Shown here in pieces: positions 54,052 to 61,721 of a DNA stretch of 64,000 nucleotides (position 1 is the first letter of the stretch; each line of letters begins with the position of its first letter). This DNA is from JACCXE01 sp963718605. Lineage in GTDB: Bacteria > Actinomycetota > Acidimicrobiia > Acidimicrobiales > JACCXE01. Position numbers and translations under genes: made by a program. Under the pieces are notes generated by a model. It was not told the origin of the DNA. It searched no databases and worked only from the letters and a program-made list of their open reading frames with translations. The stretch covers positions 3,596,001 through 3,660,000 of the forward strand of contig OY970363.1 of assembly GCA_963718605.1 (NCBI GenBank), given 5' to 3'.

Positions 54052-55632
54052 GTGGAGCCCGAAGGAGCCGACCTCGAGGCCTCGGAGCCGCACACGTCAG
54101 AGCTGTATCGCACCATCGCGTTCAAGACCGCGGTGCGCCTAGCCCTGTCGAACATCATCGGCGCGTCCGTGGTGTTCTCCTACGTGTCCTACGTCGTGCC
54201 GATCGGCGGCGTCCAAGAGGTGCCCACGTCGGACTACCTCCTGGTGTTGATCGCGTACGCGTGCTTCGCGACGCCTGTCGTCACGATCGCGGGATTGCGT
54301 TCAGCCCGCCACGTCCAGACGTGGATCGAGGCCGACCGCCCGCCCACCCCGGCCGAAAAAATCGCCGTCCTCGACCAGCCCTACACCCAGACGCGCTACT
54401 CGTTCCGGGCGTGGGTAGGCGCCGCGCTCGTGTTCACGATCTTCAACTTGTTCAAGGGCGTCGGACTCTTCGACCTCTTCCGGATCGCGTGCGGCGCCAT
54501 CTTGGGCGGGCTCACCACCAGCGCGTTCTGTTTCCTGCTGGTCGAGCGCATGCACCGCCCCGCGTTCGCCGCCGCGCTACGCGACGGGGTTCTCCCTGAA
54601 CGCAACGGCATTCAGGTGCGCTCCCGGCTGATGCTCATGTGGGCGCTGGGATCGGGCGTGCCGTTCCTCGGCATCATCCTGGCGCCGACGGGTCGCAGCG
54701 ACGCGACCAAGGGCGAGATCGTGGCGCCGATCGTGGTGCTGGCGGCGATCGGGCTGGTCGTCGGCCTCGTGGTCACCGAGATCAGCGCCCGCTCGGTCAC
54801 CGACCCGCTCGACGAGCTGCGCGATGGACTGGATCGCGTCGCCGCTGGAGATCTCGACGCGCACATCGCCGTAGACGACGGCGGCGAGCTCGGCGAGCTC
54901 GAGGCCGGTTACAACCGGATGCTGGAAGGGCTGCGCGAGCGCGAGAAACTCGCTGACCTGTTCGGGCGCCACGTCGGCGTCGACGTCGCGAAGCGCGCGA
55001 TCGAGAACGGCGCCGCTCTCGGCGGAACGCAGCGAAACGTCAGCGTGCTGTTTGTCGATCTCATCGGCTCGACTGCGCTCGCGCTCGAGCGCCCGGCGAA
55101 CGAAGTGGTCGACTTGCTCAACGCCTTCTTCGGGGTGGTCGTGACCGTGATAGAGGGAAACCACGGTTCGGTCAACCGCTTCGACGGCGACGGCGCCCTC
55201 TGCGTCTTCGGCGCCCTCGAGGACGATCCGCTGCACGCGACGAACGTGTTGACCGCAGCCCGCGAGCTGGCGACCGCCCTCACCGTGCTCGGCGCCCGCT
55301 ACCCGGAAATCCAAGCCGGTATCGGTGTGTCGAGCGGCCTCGCAGTGGCCGGCAACATCGGAGCCCGCAACCGCGTCGAGTACACGGTGATCGGCGACCC
55401 GGCCAACGAGGCGTCCCGTCTCACGGACTTGGCCAAAGGTTCGCCGGGCCGGGTGTTGGCGTCGTCGAAGTCCGTGTTCGCCGCGCTTGCGATCGAACAG
55501 GAAAAGTGGGAGTACGTCGGCTCCGTCGCCTTGCGGGGCCGCAACGAACTCACCGAGACCTACGAACCCGTTGACGCAGACCGACCCACGGGCGAAGTCC
55601 CGGTCGTCACGGCGCAGACCGGATCGCCGTAA
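54052..55632 (+). CDS. Membrane adenylate/guanylate cyclase with HAMP domain
   Basis: 526 residues. About six membrane helices (residues 20-240), a HAMP linker (VTDPLDELRDGLDRVAAGDLDAHI, then GELGELEAGYNRML) and a C-terminal class III cyclase: RNVSVLFVDLIGSTALALE (first metal Asp), VNRFDGDGALCVFG (second), and YTVIGDPANEASRL. The layout matches the mycobacterial six-helix HAMP cyclases. Probably makes cAMP in response to a membrane signal. The GTG start lies five bases after the previous stop; its 3' end overlaps the threonine aldolase gene. Confidence 0.9.
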   Translation: MEPEGADLEASEPHTSELYRTIAFKTAVRLALSNIIGASVVFSYVSYVVPIGGVQEVPTSDYLLVLIAYACFATPVVTIAGLRSARHVQTWIEADRPPTPAEKIAVLDQPYTQTRYSFRAWVGAALVFTIFNLFKGVGLFDLFRIACGAILGGLTTSAFCFLLVERMHRPAFAAALRDGVLPERNGIQVRSRLMLMWALGSGVPFLGIILAPTGRSDATKGEIVAPIVVLAAIGLVVGLVVTEISARSVTDPLDELRDGLDRVAAGDLDAHIAVDDGGELGELEAGYNRMLEGLREREKLADLFGRHVGVDVAKRAIENGAALGGTQRNVSVLFVDLIGSTALALERPANEVVDLLNAFFGVVVTVIEGNHGSVNRFDGDGALCVFGALEDDPLHATNVLTAARELATALTVLGARYPEIQAGIGVSSGLAVAGNIGARNRVEYTVIGDPANEASRLTDLAKGSPGRVLASSKSVFAALAIEQEKWEYVGSVALRGRNELTETYEPVDADRPTGEVPVVTAQTGSP

Positions 55633-56623
55633 CCGCGAGCGCGACGTCGTCGTCATCGATGTCGCAATGCGTCACGAACCGCGCGACGCCCGGAGCAATC
55701 GTCCCGGCCTTGACGCCCTGGGACTCGAGGTGCGCGAGCAGTGCGTCGGTGTTGTCGTGGGTGAAGTTCACGATGTTGGTCTGCACCGCGTCGACGTCAC
55801 ACGCACCCGGCCAGCGTTCGGCGACCGCCGCGGCCAACTTGGCGGCGCGCATGTGGTCGTCAGCCAGCCGGTCCACCATCGCGTCGAGCGCGATGAGGCC
55901 GGCGGCGGCCAGCACACCGGCTTGACGCATGCCGCCGCCCAGCCGTTGCCGTTCGGTCCGGGCCTGTGCGATCACATCCGCCGGACCGGCGAGCAGCGAA
56001 CCGACCGGTGCAGCCAGCCCCTTCGACAGACACGACATCACCGTGGTGACTTCGGCCGCGTAGTCCGCAGCCTTGATACCGGTCGCGACTTCGGCGTTGA
56101 AGAGCCGGGCTCCGTCCATGTGAATGGGCAAGGGGCCGGCCGCTTGGTTGACGGCGCGCAACTCCTCGAGCGACCACGGTCGCCCGCCCGCGGGCAGGTG
56201 CGTGTTCTCGACACACACCAGGCTGGGAGCGATGTAGTGGTGCGCCGCCGCGCTGCGGTAATGCCGCACCGCGCCAGCGTCGAACGCGCCGTTCGTGTCG
56301 TCGACGGTGATGAACTGCGTCGCGCTGTTGATTCCGGCCGCGCCACCTTCGTAGATCACCATGTGTTGACGGGCGCCGGCGATCACGCCCGTTCCCGCCG
56401 TCGTCAGCAGCCGTAACGCCAGTTGGTTCGCCATTGTGCCCGTCGGCACGAAGAGCGCCGCCGGCTTGCCGACTCGGGCGGCGTACGCCTCTTGCAGAGC
56501 GTTGACGGTCGGATCCTCGCCGTAGACGTCGTCGCCGACGACGGCGTTCGCCATCGCCTCGCGCATCGCCGGCGTCGGCTGCGTAACCGTGTCGGAGCGA
56601 AGGTCTACGGGGCCGTCGGACAT
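55607..56623 (-). CDS. Low-specificity threonine aldolase family protein
   Basis: 338 residues, PLP fold type I. DLRSDTVTQPTPAMREAM opening, GDDVYGEDPTV, FVPTGTMANQLAL, HMDGARLFNA (PLP-contacting Asp) and the lysine in TVMSCLSKGLAAPVGSLL. Cleaves L-threonine or allo-threonine to glycine and acetaldehyde. ATG with TACCGT eight bases upstream; 23 bases from the divergent inositol-phosphatase start. Confidence 0.92.
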   Translation of the reverse strand: MSDGPVDLRSDTVTQPTPAMREAMANAVVGDDVYGEDPTVNALQEAYAARVGKPAALFVPTGTMANQLALRLLTTAGTGVIAGARQHMVIYEGGAAGINSATQFITVDDTNGAFDAGAVRHYRSAAAHHYIAPSLVCVENTHLPAGGRPWSLEELRAVNQAAGPLPIHMDGARLFNAEVATGIKAADYAAEVTTVMSCLSKGLAAPVGSLLAGPADVIAQARTERQRLGGGMRQAGVLAAAGLIALDAMVDRLADDHMRAAKLAAAVAERWPGACDVDAVQTNIVNFTHDNTDALLAHLESQGVKAGTIAPGVARFVTHCDIDDDDVALAVTAIRSAP

Positions 56624-56630
56624 TGCCGCG

Positions 56631-56637
56631 TACGGTA
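56631..56637. promoter_or_regulatory. Shared -10 heptamer TACGGTA
   Basis: Read on the minus strand it gives TACCGT eight bases before the threonine aldolase ATG; on the plus strand TACGGT ten bases before the inositol-phosphatase GTG. Confidence 0.4.
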
Positions 56638-56646
56638 CTTGGCGCT

Positions 56647-57450
56647 GTGACGAATCATGACCCCGAGGACCTACGCCAGATCGCGATAGCGGTGGCGCGT
56701 GACGCGGCCGCCTTTGTGACCGAGGCCCGGTCGTTCGACACGGACGGATCCGGCCCAATCGGCGATGTGCTTATGGCGGGCACGACCACGAAGTCGACCA
56801 CGACTGACATGGTCACTGCCGTCGACAAGGCCAGCGAGGCGCGCATCGTGGCCGCTCTGCGCGACCGGCGACCCGACGACGGCGTGATGGCTGAGGAGGG
56901 CACCGGTATCGCGGGCACGTCGGGCGTGCAGTGGGTGATCGACCCGATCGACGGCACCACCAACTTCGTCTACGGCTACCCCGCCTTCGCCGTGTCGGTT
57001 GCCGCGGTCGACGAAGCGAGCGGGGACTCGATCGCCGGAGCGGTGGTCGATGTGGTGCGGGGCGAAGTGTTCAGCGCGGCGCGGGGCGCCGGCGCGTGGC
57101 TCGACCAGGACCCACTCACCCTGGGCGACGGGCCGGTGGACATCGGTCATTGCCTGGTCGGCACCGGCTTTTCGTATTCCCGCGTGATGCGCGCCGAACA
57201 AGCCGATGTACTCGTGCGCCTATTGCCGACCGTGCGCGACATTCGCCGGGGTGGTTCGGCCGCGCTGGACCTGTGTTGGGCGGCCGCGGGTCGCGTCGAC
57301 GCCTACTTCGAACGGGGCACGGCTCCCTGGGACCGCGCCGCCGGCCTGCTCATCGCCCACGAAGCCGGCCTCCTCGGCGAGTTCACCGGCGACCTGGTGT
57401 GGGTAGCCCACCCCCGCATCGCCCCCGAACTCCTGGCCCTGATCTCCTAA
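56647..57450 (+). CDS. Inositol monophosphatase family protein
   Basis: 267 residues. Metal-binding motifs VMAEEGTGI, WVIDPIDGTTNFVYGYP and WDRAAGLLIAHEAG place it in the IMPase superfamily. Likely substrates are inositol-1-phosphate (phosphatidylinositol and mycothiol synthesis), histidinol phosphate or fructose-1,6-bisphosphate. GTG start. Ends at a strong terminator. Confidence 0.9.
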   Translation: MTNHDPEDLRQIAIAVARDAAAFVTEARSFDTDGSGPIGDVLMAGTTTKSTTTDMVTAVDKASEARIVAALRDRRPDDGVMAEEGTGIAGTSGVQWVIDPIDGTTNFVYGYPAFAVSVAAVDEASGDSIAGAVVDVVRGEVFSAARGAGAWLDQDPLTLGDGPVDIGHCLVGTGFSYSRVMRAEQADVLVRLLPTVRDIRRGGSAALDLCWAAAGRVDAYFERGTAPWDRAAGLLIAHEAGLLGEFTGDLVWVAHPRIAPELLALIS

Positions 57451-57461
57451 ATCCACCCAAC

Positions 57462-57519
57462 CGCGCGCGGAAGTGCGTGGCCGGGTGCGCACTTCCGCGC
57501 GCGATTCGTCGTTTTTTTT
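57462..57519 (+). terminator. Rho-independent terminator
   Basis: Perfect 16-base arms (57462-57477 and 57488-57503) around a 10-base loop, followed nine bases later by eight T (57512-57519). Terminates the inositol-phosphatase transcript; the T run also contains the end of the convergent pfk gene. The clearest terminator in the window. Confidence 0.85.
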
Positions 57520-58546
57520 AGGCGGAGAAGAGGTCGGCGATCTCTAGGAGGGACGGGTCGACGGTCTTTAGGACGCCGACGGCTTCGGCGAGTGACACCC
57601 GCACGATGTTGCCGCCCTGCAGGCCGACCATGGTGCCGAAGGCGCCGTCGTGGACTGCCTCGACCGCGGCTACCCCGAAACGCGTGGCGAGCACCCGGTC
57701 GAACGCGTTGGGCGTGCCGCCGCGCTGAATATGGCCAAGGACCGTGGCGCGGGTTTCGAAGCCGGTGCGCTTTTCGATTTCCGTCGCGAGCACGGCGCCG
57801 ATGCCACCCAAACGGACGTGGCCAAACGCGTCCTTGTCGCCGGCGGCCAACTCGAGGGAACCCTCTTTGGGCGCCGCGCCTTCGGCCACGACGACGACTG
57901 ACGCGTAGTTCCCAAGTTCGTGGCGCGCCGTGAGCGACGCGCACAGACGGTCGATGTCGAAGGGATGCTCGGGTACGAGCACGGCCGCGGCGCCACCGGC
58001 AATGCCCGCGTACGCGGCGATCCATCCGGCGTGACGCCCCATCACTTCACACACCAACACCCGGTGATGGCTTTCGGCCGTGGTGTGAAGGCGGTCGATC
58101 GCGTCGGTCGCGATCTGCACCGCGGTTTGGAACCCGAAGGTGAATTCGGTGGCGCTGAGGTCGTTGTCGATCGTCTTCGGCACGCCGACCACGGGCGAGC
58201 CTGCCTCGGTGAGGCGGTGCGCCATCCCCAGCGTGTCCTCGCCGCCGATCGCGATCAGTGCCTCGATGCCGTGACGTTGCAGCGTGGCCTGGCACGCCTC
58301 GGGGCCACCTTCGATCGCGGATGGGTTCGTGCGACTCGAGCCCAGAATGGTGCCGCCCTTGGGCAACAGACCGCGACACACCTGCACGTTGAGCTCCATG
58401 GAGCGGTCATCGACGAGGCCGCGCCAGCCGTCGAGAAAGCCGACGATCTCGTCGCCGAAGCTGCGCTCACCCTTGCGGACCACGGCGCGGATAACCGCGT
58501 TGAGCCCGGGGCAGTCCCCTCCGCCAGTAAGCACGCCGAGCCGCAA
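57518..58546 (-). CDS. pfp: 6-phosphofructokinase, PPi-dependent type
   Basis: 342 residues. Phosphate-binding GVLTGGGDCPGLNAVI, GSSRTNP, active-site PKTIDNDL and MGRHAGWIAAYAG. The phosphate-donor signature GGEDT has Asp where ATP enzymes have Gly104, and PKTIDND has Lys where ATP enzymes have Gly124; this pair marks PPi-dependent phosphofructokinases. Reversible glycolysis/gluconeogenesis step. Six bases after nrdR on the minus strand. Confidence 0.88.
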   Translation of the reverse strand: MRLGVLTGGGDCPGLNAVIRAVVRKGERSFGDEIVGFLDGWRGLVDDRSMELNVQVCRGLLPKGGTILGSSRTNPSAIEGGPEACQATLQRHGIEALIAIGGEDTLGMAHRLTEAGSPVVGVPKTIDNDLSATEFTFGFQTAVQIATDAIDRLHTTAESHHRVLVCEVMGRHAGWIAAYAGIAGGAAAVLVPEHPFDIDRLCASLTARHELGNYASVVVVAEGAAPKEGSLELAAGDKDAFGHVRLGGIGAVLATEIEKRTGFETRATVLGHIQRGGTPNAFDRVLATRFGVAAVEAVHDGAFGTMVGLQGGNIVRVSLAEAVGVLKTVDPSLLEIADLFSA

Positions 58547-58552
58547 GGGTCG

Positions 58553-59038
58553 CTACTGCTCCCCGACCCGGCGCGGAGGTTTCGGCTCGCTCTCTTTGGT
58601 GAGGGCGTGCACCTCGGCGGCGAAGTCGCCGGCGTCGTCGAAGCCCTTGTAGACGCTGGCGAAGCGGACGTACGCGACCTCGTCGAGTTGGCGGAGGCCT
58701 TCGAGCACCGCGAGCCCGATCGCCTCGGTGCTCAGTTCGTTGCCCACCAGGCGCGACTGTTCCTCGACCTCGAACGCGAGCGCTTCCATCTGATCGTCGG
58801 ATACGGGCCGGTTCTTGGAAGCCGCCCGGATGCCGGCCACGATGCGCGCCCGTTCGAAGGGGACGACCAAGCCGGAACGCTTCACAACCACGAGTGGCAC
58901 TTCTTCCACCCGTTCGAAGGTCGTAAACCTGCGGCCGCACGCCAGGCATTCACGCCGCCGGCGGATCGCGCTGCCGTCTTCAGCGCCGCGAGAGTCGATG
59001 ACCTTGTCATCGTCAGCCGAGCAGAGCGGGCACCGCAC
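58553..59038 (-). CDS. nrdR: Transcriptional repressor NrdR
   Basis: 161 residues. Zinc ribbon CPLCSADDDKVIDSR ... RECLACGRRFTTFERVE, then an ATP-cone (LVVVKRSGLVVPFERARIVAGIRAASK) that senses ATP/dATP. Represses ribonucleotide reductase genes. GTG with TAGCGT six bases upstream (leaderless). Confidence 0.95.
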   Translation of the reverse strand: MRCPLCSADDDKVIDSRGAEDGSAIRRRRECLACGRRFTTFERVEEVPLVVVKRSGLVVPFERARIVAGIRAASKNRPVSDDQMEALAFEVEEQSRLVGNELSTEAIGLAVLEGLRQLDEVAYVRFASVYKGFDDAGDFAAEVHALTKESEPKPPRRVGEQ

Positions 59039-59044
59039 GCCCCC

Positions 59045-59050
59045 ACGCTA
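59045..59050 (-). promoter_or_regulatory. -10 element of nrdR (leaderless)
   Basis: TAGCGT on the minus strand, six bases before the GTG at 59038, in the 26-base gap to the LysM gene. Confidence 0.5.
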
Positions 59051-59064
59051 CGACCTTTGGGCGG

Positions 59065-59466
59065 CTATTTCGCCAGAGAAACGGTGATGTGCTCGCCCAC
59101 CATCAGCATGCGGCCGTGGCGTTGCGCTTCGAGCGATTGCACCAGCGGCCGCACGTCGCCGGTGGGTTGGGCCCGGCGGGCCAGCGTCCACAGGGTGTCG
59201 CCCGGCTGGACGATCATCCTGACGTCGGTAGCGAGCCGAACATTGAACTGGCTTACCGGCTGCCCAGCGGCGGTGAGGGGACCGCCGCCGGACACGCCGG
59301 TTAGCTGATGGAGGCCGAACCAAGCCGTGAGGCCCGTAATCGTGGCCAGGAGGAGCACGGCGAGACGCCGGCGACGGTAAACGGCCTGCGAGGGCCGCAC
59401 TCGCACGGTGCTGGGCCGCATAGACCGCATCTGAATGGGGCGGTAACCGCCGTGGACTGCCTGCAT
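59065..59466 (-). CDS. LysM-domain membrane protein
   Basis: 133 residues. Basic N terminus, one membrane helix (RLAVLLLATITGLTAWFGL), and a C-terminal LysM module MIVQPGDTLWTLARRAQPTGDVRPLVQSL ending ITVSLAK. Actinobacterial genes of this kind beside lexA and nrdR are related to DNA-damage-induced division inhibitors, so an SOS-controlled role at the septum is possible. ATG with GGAG six bases upstream. Confidence 0.8.
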   Translation of the reverse strand: MQAVHGGYRPIQMRSMRPSTVRVRPSQAVYRRRRLAVLLLATITGLTAWFGLHQLTGVSGGGPLTAAGQPVSQFNVRLATDVRMIVQPGDTLWTLARRAQPTGDVRPLVQSLEAQRHGRMLMVGEHITVSLAK

Positions 59467-59528
59467 CTCGGACTCCTTTCGATCTCGGGTCGATCTCGTG
59501 AGGTCGTTTTACAGAAGGGGTGTGACAC

Positions 59529-59544
59529 CCGAACGACTGTTCGA
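59529..59544. promoter_or_regulatory. SOS box 1 (LexA site)
   Basis: CCGAAC-GACT-GTTCGA; 11 of 12 positions of the actinobacterial consensus TCGAAC-N4-GTTCGA. Confidence 0.8.
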
Positions 59545-59550
59545 ACAATA

Positions 59551-59566
59551 CCGAACAGGCGTTCGT
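59551..59566. promoter_or_regulatory. SOS box 2 (LexA site)
   Basis: CCGAAC-AGGC-GTTCGT; 10 of 12 consensus positions, 22 bases centre to centre from box 1. Confidence 0.7.
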
Positions 59567-59580
59567 TGTCAAGCAGAAAG

Positions 59581-59596
59581 TCGAACGGGTGTTTGC
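59581..59596. promoter_or_regulatory. SOS box 3 (weaker)
   Basis: TCGAAC-GGGT-GTTTGC; left half perfect, right half degenerate. A still weaker site is ATGAAC-ACAC-GTTCGC at 59625-59640. Confidence 0.45.
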
Positions 59597-59667
59597 ATTG
59601 CCCAAGTGCCGTCAGTACGGTTCGATGAACACACGTTCGCCCGTGGGCGACGATCTGAAGGAGCCTC

Positions 59668-60306
59668 ATGTCACCCAGCGATCAGGTACTTACCGGCAAG
59701 CGCCGGGAGATCCTCGAGGTCATCGAAGCCTCGTTGCGCGACCGCGGCTATCCCCCGTCGGTGCGCGAGATCGGCGAAGCGGTCGGCCTCACGTCGTCGT
59801 CGTCGGTGCACGCGCACCTCTCGACCCTCCAGAAGCAAGGTTTCCTCCGGCGCGACCCCACCAAGCCCCGTGCGATCGAAGTGCGCTTCGACGCCAACTC
59901 AGGCACGCAGGTCGACAAGGCCCGCGTTCGCCACATCCCGCTGGTCGGCGACGTGGCGGCCGGTACCGGCGTCATCGCTGACGAGCGCGTCGAAGAGTTA
60001 CTGCCCCTGCCCGAAGAATTCACGGGCACCGAGTCCGCGTTCGTCCTGCGCGTGCGCGGCGACTCGATGATCGACGCGGCGATCCTCGATGGCGACTACG
60101 TCGTCGTGCGCAACCAGCCTGAGGCGCGCAACGGCGACATTGTCGTGGCCGGCATCCCGGGCGGCGAAGCCACGGTGAAGACGTTCCGCAAGAAGGGCGC
60201 CACCGTCATTCTCGAGCCGAGCAACCCCCGCCTCTCCCCCATGGAGTTCCCGGCGAACGACGTCGTGATTTACGGCAAAGTCGTGAGCGTTCTCCGCAGG
60301 CTGTAG
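59668..60306 (+). CDS. lexA: SOS repressor LexA
   Basis: 212 residues. Winged-helix DNA-binding domain (REILEVIEASLRDRGYPPSVREIGEAVGLTSSSSVHAHL), self-cleavage Ala-Gly in VGDVAAGTGV, catalytic Ser in VRGDSMIDAAI and Lys in GGEATVKTF. The ATG has AAGGAG four to five bases upstream. The 201-base upstream region carries tandem LexA boxes, so the gene is autoregulated and probably controls the divergent LysM gene too. 3' end overlaps the subtilase gene by 37 bases. Confidence 0.96.
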   Translation: MSPSDQVLTGKRREILEVIEASLRDRGYPPSVREIGEAVGLTSSSSVHAHLSTLQKQGFLRRDPTKPRAIEVRFDANSGTQVDKARVRHIPLVGDVAAGTGVIADERVEELLPLPEEFTGTESAFVLRVRGDSMIDAAILDGDYVVVRNQPEARNGDIVVAGIPGGEATVKTFRKKGATVILEPSNPRLSPMEFPANDVVIYGKVVSVLRRL

Positions 60307-61670
60307 CTCAACGCCAGCGCCGCGCCCGCTAGGCACACCACTCCGACAAGCCCTACGCCCATCGGCACACCGTTGTTCGCGGCCGCGGGCTGTTGATTCA
60401 ACACGATCGCCGAGCGAGTTCTGCTTGTAGTCGAGGGGGACTCGTTCCCGGCGTTGTTGCCGAAACCGAATGACGACGTCGACGTGGTCGTCGAAGCGCC
60501 GCCGGTGGTGGTGGTCAACGGTTTGCCGTCCGAACCCTTCTTGCCCGTAGTCGTCGGGTTGCTGCCGTTGGTGCCCGGTGTCGTGCTCTCGACCGCTCCG
60601 AGGGCTTCGGCCGCGTTCAACCGGCCAGCACCGCAACGCGACGCGCTGCATCCGGAGACGGGATCGGTCGACGACAGGAGGGTGTCTACGACCGCCTGTC
60701 GACTAAGGCCGCGGGCGAACAGCATTGCGGCCACCGCGCTCACATGCGGCGCCGCCATCGACGTGCCCGCGAGGTACGCGTAGCAACTGGCGTTCGACGG
60801 CGGATCGCAGCCGGGACCGCCGTACGTGGAAAGCACCATGCGCGCCTTCTCGACCTCCGTCGGGTTCGCCTCGTTGGCCGGCACTTCGCCGCCAGGAGCG
60901 ACCATGCCCCACTTCGCGTTGCCAATGGCCGTCGAGTAGCTCGCGACCACGTCGCCGGGCGCAGTTGCACCCACGACGATCGCATCGAGGTTGCCGTAAC
61001 CCTGCGTGCCATAGAGCTGGCTATTGCCAGACGCAATCACGGGCAGCGCGCCCAGGGTCCACGCCTCTTCGACCGCGGCCTTCAGCGGCGGTTCGCAGCT
61101 CTGCAAGAGTCCGCAGGGCTGAAACCCCTGCCGGTCCGCACCGATGCTGAGGTTGATGACCTTGGCGTGCAGCGTGCCGGCCAAGTAGCGGATCGCAGCT
61201 CGCACGTCGTTCAGATCTGCCGTGGGCGCCGCGTTCTGACCGGATCCGGGCGAGAACACGCGCGCCATGGCGATCTTCGCGGTGGGCGCGACGCCGGCGA
61301 CGCCACGCCCATTACCGGCGATCGCGGCCACGATGCCCGAGACGTGACTGCCGTGACCGTCGATGTCGTCGCCGCCCGGCTTGCACCCGCCCGCGGCACC
61401 GTTGGTGCCGATGCAACTCACCGCGTCCGAGATCTGGCCCGACAAGTCCTCTTGATTTCGGCTCACTCCCGAGTCGACGATGCCGACAAGGACGCCGCCA
61501 CCGGTCGAGACCGACCACGCCGTTGGCGCGTGAATCTGGGTCAGGTTCCACTGCTGGCCCGACAACGGATCGTCGGCGGCGGCAGCGGGGCGTAGCCCCA
61601 GCAACAGCACGCAAATGACGCCGACAATGAGGACCGGGCGCGGAAAACGGGGGGAAGTGTGCGCACGCAT
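60270..61670 (-). CDS. Membrane-anchored subtilisin-like protease 1
   Basis: 466 residues. Signal peptide (RPVLIVGVICVLLLGLRPAAAA), S8 domain with the triad Asp in VGIVDSGVSRNQEDL, His in DGHGSHVSGI and Ser in YLAGTSMAAPHVSAVAAML, oxyanion Asn in VIASGNS; Ser/Thr/Gly linker; C-terminal helix (GVGLVGVVCLAGAALALSYSLRR). Several Cys pairs fit extracellular disulfides. The architecture resembles mycosins, but no type VII secretion gene is present here. Paralogue of the next gene. A GTG six codons upstream is an alternative start. Confidence 0.88.
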   Translation of the reverse strand: MRAHTSPRFPRPVLIVGVICVLLLGLRPAAAADDPLSGQQWNLTQIHAPTAWSVSTGGGVLVGIVDSGVSRNQEDLSGQISDAVSCIGTNGAAGGCKPGGDDIDGHGSHVSGIVAAIAGNGRGVAGVAPTAKIAMARVFSPGSGQNAAPTADLNDVRAAIRYLAGTLHAKVINLSIGADRQGFQPCGLLQSCEPPLKAAVEEAWTLGALPVIASGNSQLYGTQGYGNLDAIVVGATAPGDVVASYSTAIGNAKWGMVAPGGEVPANEANPTEVEKARMVLSTYGGPGCDPPSNASCYAYLAGTSMAAPHVSAVAAMLFARGLSRQAVVDTLLSSTDPVSGCSASRCGAGRLNAAEALGAVESTTPGTNGSNPTTTGKKGSDGKPLTTTTGGASTTTSTSSFGFGNNAGNESPSTTSRTRSAIVLNQQPAAANNGVPMGVGLVGVVCLAGAALALSYSLRRTLTTLP

Positions 61671-61721
61671 GAGCCTCCATCGTGCCACGACCCCACGGCG
61701 AAGCCGTATCGGGGCGAACTT

